Below, piece by piece: positions 1 to 7,521 of a stretch of 64,000 bases of DNA. A program made the translations under genes and the position numbers. The first letter of the stretch is position 1; every line of letters starts with the position of its first letter. The notes under the pieces were generated by a model. That model was not told where the DNA came from. It ran no database searches and worked only from the letters and a program-made list of their open reading frames with translations. The DNA is from Radiobacillus deserti (GTDB taxonomy: Bacteria; Bacillota; Bacilli; Bacillales; Amphibacillaceae), in NCBI RefSeq assembly GCF_007301515.1, contig NZ_CP041666.1, positions 2,294,001-2,358,000 on the forward strand, written 5' to 3'.

Positions 1-991
1 TGTTCTCACATTTTTCACAATAAAACGCATGCTCAAATTTAAAAATATTAATTCCTAGCTCCACTTCATATTGACCGATCAATTCTTGTGCCTCGTACGT
101 ACCATAGTAATCGCCGACACCCGCATGATCACGACCGACAATAAAGTGAGTGCAGCCATAATTTTTTCGAACAATTGCATGTAAAATGGCTTCTTTTGGT
201 CCTGCATATCGCATGGCAGCTGGATAAATAACTAAACGTGTGCGTTCCGCTGGAAAGTAATGCTGAAGAATCACTTGATAGCTTTCCATCCGAACGGCAG
301 CTGAAATATCGTCCGATTTCGTTTCCCCAACTAAAGGATTAAGAAGCAATCCATCTACCGCTTCTAACGCTATTTTTTGAATATACTCGTGTGCGCGATG
401 AACCGGATTTCTCGTTTGGAATCCAACTATAGTTTTCCATCCTAATTGTTGAAACATTTCTCTCGTTTCACGAGGGTCCATATAAAAGGATGTAAACCTC
501 GTTTTCGAACGATTCAATAGCGTAATTGGACCCGCAATATTCACCTCTCCCCGTTCAAATACTTTTTGAACACCAGGATGCGCTCTGTCTGCTGTTCCAT
601 ATACTTTTCTAGCTTCTAATTCTTTATCATAGTCAAACACTTCTTCTAAAAGCAGCGTCCCATAAATGATTCCGTCTTCTCCTTTTAAAGCAATCTGTTC
701 CCCAACATGCAAATGGCGAGCTTGTGCATGTGAAACAGATAGAGTGATGGGAATACTCCAAACAGTACCATCTCCAAGTCGAGTATGATGAATGACGGAT
801 AGATAATCCTGCTGTCCCATGAAACCAGTAAGCGGACTAAATCCACCAATCCCGATTAATTCCAAATCTGAAATTTCCCATGAAGAAATCGTTAAGGTTG
901 GTAAGGATTTAGCTCTTGCTAAGGCCTCGCTTCTTTCTTCACGAGATAGCTCACGATTTACTAACACTCCACCATGTGGTTGATTCGTCAT
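1..991 (-). CDS. sat: Sulfate adenylyltransferase (ATP sulfurylase), 3' end cut by window edge
   Basis: Converts sulfate and ATP to adenylylsulfate (APS) and pyrophosphate, the first step of assimilatory sulfate reduction in the cytoplasm. The reading frame is open from the ATG at 991 to position 1, about 330 residues, so the C-terminus lies outside the window. The family nucleotide-binding motif QTRNPVHRAHE and the motif GRDHAGVGDYY are both present. The start is supported by GGAGGTG a few bases upstream. It is the last visible gene of the run cysH-cysJ-cysI-sat, 22 bp after cysI, so it is very likely co-transcribed. Its product feeds CysH. Whether cysC follows, as in B. subtilis, cannot be seen. 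Confidence 0.95.
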   Translation of the reverse strand, partial: MTNQPHGGVLVNRELSREERSEALARAKSLPTLTISSWEISDLELIGIGGFSPLTGFMGQQDYLSVIHHTRLGDGTVWSIPITLSVSHAQARHLHVGEQIALKGEDGIIYGTLLLEEVFDYDKELEARKVYGTADRAHPGVQKVFERGEVNIAGPITLLNRSKTRFTSFYMDPRETREMFQQLGWKTIVGFQTRNPVHRAHEYIQKIALEAVDGLLLNPLVGETKSDDISAAVRMESYQVILQHYFPAERTRLVIYPAAMRYAGPKEAILHAIVRKNYGCTHFIVGRDHAGVGDYYGTYEAQELIGQYEVELGINIFKFEHAFYCEKCEN

Positions 992-1013
992 GATACGCAC
1001 CTCCAAAGTATTA

Positions 1014-2741
1014 TTATTTCTCGAATTCCACTGGGTCTGTATGAAAATCTAATCCGGATGTTACCTCTGCAACATACCCCGCTCGAATCACAAAATCTCC
1101 AAAGCGTTCTTTTGCATAACGTTCTTTTGCATAAGCCTGAAGAATTGGTCTGAGCGTCTGAAGAATTTCATCTTCGCCTATATTTTCTTTATACAACTTG
1201 TTTAGCCGATCACCATGAAAGCTTGCACCTAAATACAAGTTATATTTTCCTGGTGCCTTTCCGATAAAGCCGATTTCTGCTAAAGCTGGTCGAGCACATC
1301 CGTTTGGACAACCTGTCATCCGGATTGTAATTTCCTCTTCCCGTAATCCAGCTTCATCCAATAAAATTTCTAGTTTATCAATTAAGGTAGGAAGGTAACG
1401 CTCCGATTCTGCCATGGCAAGGCCACAAGTGGGAAATGCCACACAAGCCATAGAATTGCGCCGAAGTGCAGAATTTTCTTTTCCATCCATGAGACCATAT
1501 TGTTCTACTAATCTTTCAATCTGCGGCATCATTTGATCCGTTACATTGCTGATAATTAAATTTTGGTTAGCTGTTAATCGAAAGTCTCCCTGATGGACAC
1601 CCGCAATTTCTCGAATTGCTGTCTTAAGCTTATACGTTTCGGTATCCAAGATTCTCCCATTTTGTATAAACAAGGTTAGATGCCATTTTCCATCTCCTTT
1701 CACCCAACCATAGCGGTCTCCGTTATGATCAAATTTATAAGGACGTGAGGGACCTAACTCCCAACCTAATCGTCGGTTTAATTCCTCCAAGACCCATTCC
1801 GTTCCCAATCGATCAACTGTGTATTTGAAGCGAGCGTGCTTTCGACTAGACCTATTCCCATAGTCCCGTTGTATGGTTACAATTTTTTCCGCCACTTCTA
1901 CCGCCTTATCCTTTGAACAAAAACCTATGACTCTCCCAATCTGTGGATAGGTTGTCGTATCTCCATGTGTACTCCCCATTCCACCGCCAATTGTAACGTT
2001 ATATCCAACTAACTTGTCGTGTTCCATAATCGCAATGAATCCAAGGTCTTGGGAATAAACATCGATGTCATTGGAAGGAGGGACCGCAATCCCTATTTTG
2101 AACTTTCTAGGTAAGTAAAGATTTCCGTATATAGGTTCTTCCTCTTCCCGACTATCTATCAGCTTGTCACCATCCAACCAAATCTCATGATAAGCCTTCG
2201 TTTTCGGTAATAGATGTGCACTGATTTGTTGCGCACTTTTATGCACTTCCGCATGGATGTCAGACTGAAATGGATTGGAAACGGACATGACGTTTCGGTT
2301 CACATCGCCACAGGCTGCGATCGTATCTAGTAAGACTTGGTGAATATGTTGCAGCGTTGGCTTCATATTCCATTTTAAAATCCCATGTAGCTGAAAGGTT
2401 TGACGAGTGGTTAGCTTTATCGTCCTATTTCCATATTGATCACTCAGTTGATCCAATTTAAGCCACTGCTCTGGTGTTGCGACTCCTCCCGGTAGCCGAA
2501 CACGAAGCATAAATTGATAGGCAGGTTCAAGCATTTGTTTTTTACGTTCATGACGTATATCCCTATCATCCTGCATATAACTTCCGTGAAATTTTAGTAG
2601 CTTACTATCCTCATCTGGAATTCCTGCAGTTATCTGGTTTGCAAAGCTTTCCACTAATTGCCCTCTTAAATAGTTACTATCTTCTTTTATTTTTTCCATC
2701 TCACTTGGTGGTCCCGCTTCAAATGGAAACTTCTTAGTCAT
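1014..2741 (-). CDS. cysI: Assimilatory sulfite reductase, hemoprotein beta subunit
   Basis: Reduces sulfite to sulfide with six electrons delivered by the flavoprotein CysJ, using siroheme and a 4Fe-4S cluster. The 575-residue protein has the usual length. The cluster/siroheme cysteines are visible as CxxxxxC (AFPTCGLAM region) and MTGCPNGCARP near the C-terminal third, with the substrate-side arginines (TRQTFQLHG, GNRSSRKHARFKYT) before them. The start is the ATG at 2741 (MTKKFPFEAG) behind AAGGGG; the frame is open 27 codons further upstream, but that stretch overlaps the end of cysJ and has no ribosome site. cysJ ends 16 bp upstream, so translation is probably coupled. Confidence 0.96.
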   Translation of the reverse strand: MTKKFPFEAGPPSEMEKIKEDSNYLRGQLVESFANQITAGIPDEDSKLLKFHGSYMQDDRDIRHERKKQMLEPAYQFMLRVRLPGGVATPEQWLKLDQLSDQYGNRTIKLTTRQTFQLHGILKWNMKPTLQHIHQVLLDTIAACGDVNRNVMSVSNPFQSDIHAEVHKSAQQISAHLLPKTKAYHEIWLDGDKLIDSREEEEPIYGNLYLPRKFKIGIAVPPSNDIDVYSQDLGFIAIMEHDKLVGYNVTIGGGMGSTHGDTTTYPQIGRVIGFCSKDKAVEVAEKIVTIQRDYGNRSSRKHARFKYTVDRLGTEWVLEELNRRLGWELGPSRPYKFDHNGDRYGWVKGDGKWHLTLFIQNGRILDTETYKLKTAIREIAGVHQGDFRLTANQNLIISNVTDQMMPQIERLVEQYGLMDGKENSALRRNSMACVAFPTCGLAMAESERYLPTLIDKLEILLDEAGLREEEITIRMTGCPNGCARPALAEIGFIGKAPGKYNLYLGASFHGDRLNKLYKENIGEDEILQTLRPILQAYAKERYAKERFGDFVIRAGYVAEVTSGLDFHTDPVEFEK

Positions 2742-2757
2742 ACTAAACCCCTTTCCA

Positions 2758-4560
2758 TTAATACACATCACGTTGATAGCGTTTCTGTTCACGAAGCTTT
2801 GCGATGAAAGCTTCCGCTTCATCTCGACTTTTGTTCCCTTCTTGTTCCACTATCGAAAGAAGCGCTTGATGAACGTCCTTTGCCATATGCTTTTCATCAC
2901 CACAAACATAGAGATACGCTCCTTCTACTAACCAATCAAAAAGCTCCTTGCTTTTCTCCAACATACGGTGCTGTACATAAACCTTTTCCGCATTATCTCG
3001 AGAAAAGGCGACATCTAGCTTCGTAAGAACCCCTTCTTGGAGCCATTTTTGCCACTGGACTTGGTATAAAAAATCCGTCCTAAAGTGCTGGTCCCCGAAG
3101 AATAACCATGATTTCCCCGGTGCACCAATTGCTTCTCGTTCTTCTAGAAATGATCGGTATGGAGCAACGCCAGTTCCAGCACCAATCATAATAATCGGAG
3201 CATCTGGGTTTTGAGGTAACCGAAAACTATCGTTCCTTTGAATAAAAATGGGTAATCGATCGCCAATTTCAACTTGTTCTGCTATATGGCCGGAGCAAAC
3301 ACCAAGTCGATCACGTCCATTTTTGTTGTATCGAACCGTTCGGATCGTTACGTGTACTTCATCTGGACTAGATCGTAGACTGTTGGCAATTGAATAAAGA
3401 CGTACTGGAAGCTTACGGAAAAGGTTAGGTATCTCAGTAGCTGGCAAGTTCCACGGTCCAAAATCTTGTAAAGCGTCTAGTAGGTCTCTACCTTCTAAAT
3501 AGTCCTTCATATCTTTTCTATCATCGGAACGGATAAGTGCTTTTAATGTTTCTGATTCAGAGAATCTCGATAATTTTTCTAACAATGGCTTTGTCAGCTT
3601 CGTAGTTTCATAGATAGATGTAAGTGCTTTTCGCGTAGTGATTGTTCCAATATCTTTTCCAATAGAAATTTGTTCATCTGGATTCCATCCCATAAATTCC
3701 ATGATGTCATCCACCAATCTAGGATGGTTAACAGGGATAATTCCTAGGCTATCCCCAGGATCAAAATGTAAGTTAGATCCTTCTAAATCTAATACTAGAT
3801 GACGCGTTTCTTTATTTGAACCACGTCCGTTAATATTGATGTTTTCTAGAATTTCAGCTTCAAATGGATTTTTCTTTGAATAGGAAACAGAAGATGTAGC
3901 TTCAACAATCGTTGCCTTAGGAAAATTCTTCTGTTCCCCTTGCTCCTTACAAAGAAGTGCTAGAACTTGTTCCATCCACTCTGTTGCGGGTTCCTCAAAA
4001 TCTAAGTCACAATCTTTTCTTGGAAAAAATCGCTCCGCACCTAACTCCTCTAGGCGTTGATCAAACGCTTTTCCTGTTTGGCAAAAATACTCATAACTAC
4101 TATCTCCAAGGGCTAAAACAGAGAATCGAACATCATGAAGCTTTGGTGCTCGATTACTATGCAAAAATTCATAAAAAGAAACAGCGTTATCGGGCGGATC
4201 ACCATCTCCATGCGTACTCGTAATAATCAGTAAATCCTCGACCTGTTTTAGAGTCTTTGGTTTAAATTCATCCATGAGAAACAAAGATACTTGTTTGTTA
4301 TTCTCTTTTAATTGCTTGGTGAAATCCTCTGCTAATTGTTGGGCATTCCCTGTATCCGTACCATAAAGTATCGTTATCCCACGAGAAGGAGCTTCCGAGT
4401 TTAGAGTAGTTTGGAACGCCTTTTCCTGCTTTTCGGTCGGAAGAGCAGCTAAAAATCCACTTAACCACATGCGTTGGTTTTCAGTGAGGTTAGGAAGAAG
4501 TTGATTTAAAAGCTCCGCTTGTTGTTGGTTAAATGGACTGTTCTTTTCCTGTAATTGCAA
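2758..4560 (-). CDS. cysJ: Assimilatory sulfite reductase, NADPH flavoprotein alpha subunit
   Basis: Moves electrons from NADPH through FAD and FMN to CysI. The 600 residues hold an N-terminal flavodoxin domain (about 60-200; ILYGTDTGNAQQLAEDF, TSTHGDGDPPDNA), an FAD-binding connection domain (RLYSIANS near 390) and a C-terminal NADPH domain (GAGTGVAPYRSFLEER, YVCGDEKHMAKDV), and end in the family-typical RYQRDVY. The start codon is TTG at 4560: AGGAGGTGACATAG sits directly in front of it and no ATG fits. It follows cysH by 41 bp in the same direction, and no terminator is seen between them. Confidence 0.96.
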   Translation of the reverse strand: MQLQEKNSPFNQQQAELLNQLLPNLTENQRMWLSGFLAALPTEKQEKAFQTTLNSEAPSRGITILYGTDTGNAQQLAEDFTKQLKENNKQVSLFLMDEFKPKTLKQVEDLLIITSTHGDGDPPDNAVSFYEFLHSNRAPKLHDVRFSVLALGDSSYEYFCQTGKAFDQRLEELGAERFFPRKDCDLDFEEPATEWMEQVLALLCKEQGEQKNFPKATIVEATSSVSYSKKNPFEAEILENININGRGSNKETRHLVLDLEGSNLHFDPGDSLGIIPVNHPRLVDDIMEFMGWNPDEQISIGKDIGTITTRKALTSIYETTKLTKPLLEKLSRFSESETLKALIRSDDRKDMKDYLEGRDLLDALQDFGPWNLPATEIPNLFRKLPVRLYSIANSLRSSPDEVHVTIRTVRYNKNGRDRLGVCSGHIAEQVEIGDRLPIFIQRNDSFRLPQNPDAPIIMIGAGTGVAPYRSFLEEREAIGAPGKSWLFFGDQHFRTDFLYQVQWQKWLQEGVLTKLDVAFSRDNAEKVYVQHRMLEKSKELFDWLVEGAYLYVCGDEKHMAKDVHQALLSIVEQEGNKSRDEAEAFIAKLREQKRYQRDVY

Positions 4561-4601
4561 CTATGTCACCTCCTAAATTCAGTCCTATGTAACTCTGGAA
4601 A

Positions 4602-5333
4602 TCAATCCTCTTTTTCTAACGAAGGATGAAGACCACATTCCGTTTTATTCGTTCCTTGCCACCTACCAGCACGACTATCCCCTACTCCATCCTCGACCGC
4701 AGATGTACAAGGAATGCAACCGATACTTGGAAAGTTATATTCATGCAATTCGTTATATGGAACTTGATGCTGATGGATATATTGCCATACATCTTCCCAC
4801 GTCCAATAAATAAGTGGACAAATTTTTATAGATTGAAAGCGTCTATCTTTATTTACGAAATTTGTCTTTGCTCTGCTAAGAGACTGCTCTCTTCTTAGAC
4901 CCGAAATCCAAGCAGTTACACTGGATAATTCCTCTTCCAGAGGCTTTACTTTCCTTATATAACAGCATTGATCGGGATTTCTTTTCCATAATGCAGACCC
5001 ATGTTCAGCAGATTGGTCCTCTAACGACAACTCTGGCTTTTTCATTTTTATTTGAAGCCGTGGATACTTGCTCTTTACTCTATCAATTAATTTGTACGTT
5101 TCAGGGAAATGAAGCTCTGTATCTAAAAACAATAGGTTTGCATCTTCTTTAACCTGGGATATGAGATCAATTAAAACCATTCCCTCTGCCCCCATACTAC
5201 AAGAATAAATTAGCGAATCCTGGTAGACATGGTACGCCCACTCTAGAATCGTTCGGGCCCCTTTCCATTCATCTGTCGGCCGCCAATCTTCAAATGGATC
5301 TACGCTGAAATTTTCGTAGGAAAGCATCTTCAT
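4602..5333 (-). CDS. cysH: APS/PAPS reductase
   Basis: Reduces adenylylsulfate (and/or phosphoadenylylsulfate) to sulfite with thioredoxin as donor. The protein has 243 residues. The iron-sulfur type is indicated by paired cysteines, CC (DQCCYIRKVKPL, near residue 121) and CxxC (IGCIPCT, near 206), plus the C-terminal catalytic KTECGLH. In family terms this pattern marks the cluster-bearing enzymes that accept APS. The start ATG at 5333 is preceded by AAGGGAG; a longer open frame upstream lacks a ribosome site. It lies 90 bp downstream of yxjG with no terminator between, so it can be read from the SAM-riboswitch promoter. No separate promoter is obvious in the gap, but one cannot be excluded. 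Confidence 0.93.
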   Translation of the reverse strand: MKMLSYENFSVDPFEDWRPTDEWKGARTILEWAYHVYQDSLIYSCSMGAEGMVLIDLISQVKEDANLLFLDTELHFPETYKLIDRVKSKYPRLQIKMKKPELSLEDQSAEHGSALWKRNPDQCCYIRKVKPLEEELSSVTAWISGLRREQSLSRAKTNFVNKDRRFQSIKICPLIYWTWEDVWQYIHQHQVPYNELHEYNFPSIGCIPCTSAVEDGVGDSRAGRWQGTNKTECGLHPSLEKED

Positions 5334-5422
5334 GAAAACTCCCTTCCGGTATAGGAAACTATCCTGAAACAGGACCAAGATATTCTTAGAATCAAGCTCC
5401 CATCCCACCCATTACTCGTCTT

Positions 5423-6529
5423 CTACCAAATTTCTTTTGCAATGTTCACAATAAATCTGAGCTTCTCCCATTGTTCTTCTTCCGTAAGCTTGTTTCCATG
5501 ATGCGTGGAAGCAAAGCCACATTGCGGACTTAGACATAACTGTTCTAATGGTATATATTTTGAAGCTTCTTGAATCCGAGCTTTGATTGCTTCCTTGTCT
5601 TCTAAAGATCCAATTTTAGATGTCACGACACCTAATACTACTTTGGCACCGCCTCTTGGTATATGTTGTAAAGGTTCAAACCCACCAGAACGTTCGTCAT
5701 CGTATTCAAGAAAGAATCCATCGACTTTTTCTTTTGCTAATAATGTCGGAGCAATGATGTCATAGCTTCCTTCAAACGCCCAATTAGACCGGTAATTTCC
5801 GCGACACAAATGAGTCGTTACAATTAAATCATCTGGCTTCCCTTCTAATACTCCGTTTATGACTCGTAGAGCCTGATCGATTCGTTCATTTCTGTTGTAG
5901 TCTCCTTCGTCATTAAACGGCAAGCTAGGAGCCGACAACCCTGCAATGTAAACATCATCTAACTGAAGGTAGCGACACCCAGCATCATAAAAAGCTTGAA
6001 TGACATCCCGATACGTTTGAATGACATCCTCCGCAAAATCATCTACGCTTGGATAGATAGTCTCATCCCTTATTCCAACATGAAAAAGCTGGTTCGGACT
6101 TGGAATGGTCTGCTTCGCGACGGCACGCCCATCCACTATTTGATTAAATTCAATAAAGTCTTGAATAAACGGATGGTCTGAAGGAAACGATACTTTCCCT
6201 ACATTTCGAATATTGTATTTTTCCGTTTCTTCATTCCCGTGGAAAATATAACCAACCTCTGGAACATATCCTTCGATCCCGTTTAAATGCTCTAGGAAAT
6301 CCGTATGCCAAAATCTACGACGGAACTCTCCGTCCGTTACAAGCTCTAAACCTACTTCTATTTGTTTGTCTACAACTCTTTTAATTTCTTCTGTTTCTAC
6401 CTTCCTTAATTCAGCGCTACTTATCGCCCCCTCTTTAAACGCTTTTCTTGCCACATGAATTCTTTCTGGTCGTAATAGACTTCCTACGTGCTCTGCTCGA
6501 AACGGGGCATTAGTTAACGTCACTGTCAT
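5423..6529 (-). CDS. yxjG: Cobalamin-independent methionine synthase family protein (YxjG/YxjH type)
   Basis: A 368-residue single-domain relative of the catalytic C-terminal half of MetE. The zinc-ligand pattern of the family is visible: THLCRGN (His and Cys), FFLEYDDE (Glu) and LSPQCGFAS (Cys). B. subtilis YxjG/YxjH are S-box genes thought to make methionine from homocysteine with a methyl donor other than the long MetE's folate arrangement; the donor is not deducible here. The start ATG at 6529 follows GGAGGAG. It is the first gene after the SAM-I riboswitch and is followed by cysH in the same direction, linking methionine formation to sulfate assimilation. Confidence 0.9.
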   Translation of the reverse strand: MTVTLTNAPFRAEHVGSLLRPERIHVARKAFKEGAISSAELRKVETEEIKRVVDKQIEVGLELVTDGEFRRRFWHTDFLEHLNGIEGYVPEVGYIFHGNEETEKYNIRNVGKVSFPSDHPFIQDFIEFNQIVDGRAVAKQTIPSPNQLFHVGIRDETIYPSVDDFAEDVIQTYRDVIQAFYDAGCRYLQLDDVYIAGLSAPSLPFNDEGDYNRNERIDQALRVINGVLEGKPDDLIVTTHLCRGNYRSNWAFEGSYDIIAPTLLAKEKVDGFFLEYDDERSGGFEPLQHIPRGGAKVVLGVVTSKIGSLEDKEAIKARIQEASKYIPLEQLCLSPQCGFASTHHGNKLTEEEQWEKLRFIVNIAKEIW

Positions 6530-6620
6530 TTGAATCTCCTCCATTTTTCATTCATTTATTGGAACATTTTCATGTTACAAACTTTCTAATCTAGCCTTGA
6601 TTCCAAACCCTTTAGTCCAT

Positions 6621-6660
6621 GAAAAAAAGGCAGCATAATCCTGTCCGGATCACGCTACCT
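6621..6660 (-). terminator. Second intrinsic terminator between the S-box terminator and yxjG
   Basis: On the minus strand a 14-bp stem (AGGTAGCGTGATCC with GGATTATGCTGCCT, including a few G-T pairs) closes a 5-nt loop and is followed by a run of seven T. It lies after the riboswitch terminator and about 90 bp before the yxjG start, so a transcript that escapes the riboswitch meets another terminator. GTTGCCGA, just upstream of it (6671-6680 region), is complementary to TCGGCAAC inside the riboswitch. Confidence 0.75.
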
Positions 6661-6691
6661 CTAGTGGTCTAGTCGGCAACCTTTTTATAAA

Positions 6692-6727
6692 ATAAAAAAC
6701 TCTTCTTTTCATATAAGAAGAGTTTTC
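6692..6727 (-). terminator. Riboswitch-controlled terminator
   Basis: Minus-strand hairpin with arms AAAACTCTTCTT and AAGAAGAGTTTT followed by T-rich sequence, directly downstream of the SAM-I aptamer. Its 5' arm lies close to the 3' side of aptamer helix P1 (AAGATAAGAAGAG), the geometry expected for SAM-dependent premature termination. Confidence 0.85.
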
Positions 6728-6740
6728 ATTCTTTATTATC

Positions 6741-6846
6741 TCTTCTTATCTTTCAAGCAAATGCTTGCAGGATTTAGCACAGTACCATAACAGCCTGTTG
6801 CCGAGGTTTCGTTGGGCCAGTCCCTCCACCTCTCTGGATAAGAATT
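6741..6846 (-). promoter_or_regulatory. SAM-I (S-box) riboswitch aptamer
   Basis: The minus strand carries the S-box hallmarks in order: TTCTTATCCAGAGAGGTGG, then AGGGACTGGCCC, GAAACCTCGGCAAC, TGTGCTAAATCCTGC and the closing GAAAGATAAGAA that pairs with the 5' end as helix P1. A terminator follows. In this class, bound S-adenosylmethionine stabilises P1 and lets the terminator form, so the genes are expressed when SAM is low. The genes downstream are yxjG and then the cysHJI-sat run. Confidence 0.93.
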
Positions 6847-6874
6847 ATTAAATTAGGAATTTTCTGTTAAAAAT

Positions 6875-6903
6875 AATATACTAGCGCTACTAAGTATTGT
6901 CAA
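6875..6903 (-). promoter_or_regulatory. Sigma-A promoter of the S-box operon
   Basis: TTGACA (6903-6898) and TATATT (6880-6875) on the minus strand are separated by exactly 17 bp. Transcription would begin near 6868, about 20 bp before the riboswitch aptamer. Confidence 0.85.
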
Positions 6904-6938
6904 TAGATATTTTAGATATTTTTTCTAAAAAATGAATC

Positions 6939-6967
6939 TTGACTTTCTAAAAAAAGTGTCCTATAGT
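6939..6967 (+). promoter_or_regulatory. Sigma-A promoter of the threonine T-box/thrS unit
   Basis: TTGACT (6939-6944), 17-bp spacer, TATAGT (6962-6967), followed about 20 bp later by the first T-box leader. It diverges from the S-box promoter, with 35 bp between the two -35 boxes. Confidence 0.75.
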
Positions 6968-6988
6968 TTTATTTAATTACATGACAGA

Positions 6989-7233
6989 GCGAAGACAAGG
7001 ACATGAATGATTTGGACTTTTCTTACTAGAGAATAGGGTCACTGGCTGAAAGCCCTTAAGATAAAGCGAATGATTTACCACCTTGGAGCTATTATGGGGA
7101 ACAGATTATTCTCAGTATCCATAATCGGGAAAAACCGTTACTTTATTGAGCATTTTGCACATAACTGTGAAATGAAATTAGGGTGGAACCACGACCACAC
7201 TCGTCCCTTTTTTGGGATGAGTGTGGTTTTTTT
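6989..7233 (+). promoter_or_regulatory. T-box leader 1 (threonine, specifier ACC)
   Basis: A complete T-box: the stem I entry GCGAAGACAAGGAC, a specifier region TTTACCACCTTGG in which ACC (Thr) is the likely codon, the antiterminator T-box sequence AGGGTGGAACCACG (7180-7193), and a terminator of 13-bp arms (CCACACTCGTCCC/GGGATGAGTGTGG) with seven T at 7227-7233. TGGA would pair with a tRNA ending UCCA, consistent with a U discriminator as I recall for Bacillus tRNA-Thr. Uncharged tRNA-Thr should promote readthrough. Confidence 0.92.
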
Positions 7234-7250
7234 AAATTGAATATATAAAA

Positions 7251-7495
7251 GCGAAGACAAGGACACGAGGAATATATGAATGTCTTAACAGGGAATGAAG
7301 GTCACCGACTGAGAGCCTTCTAAGAATACAGTATTCTTTACCACCTTGGAGTGTTATGGGGAACCAGCTGATGAAGTATCCATAGCCGGTAGGAAGCCGT
7401 TATTTCTTTAGAGCGTTCGCACGATACGTGTGAACGAAATTAGGGTGGAACCACGACCACACTCGTCCCTTCTTTTGGGATGAGTGTGGTTTTTT
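7251..7495 (+). promoter_or_regulatory. T-box leader 2 (threonine, specifier ACC), tandem with leader 1
   Basis: A second full T-box begins 18 bp after the first terminator with the same GCGAAGACAAGGAC entry, the same TTTACCACCTTGG specifier region, T-box AGGGTGGAACCACG (7442-7455) and a nearly identical terminator (7457-7495). The two units are clearly diverged duplicates with better-kept functional parts than loops. Two attenuators in series should sharpen the response to threonine starvation, as known for B. subtilis thrZ, which carries three. Confidence 0.92.
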
Positions 7496-7521
7496 ATTTT
7501 AAAATCAGGAGGATAATTACA

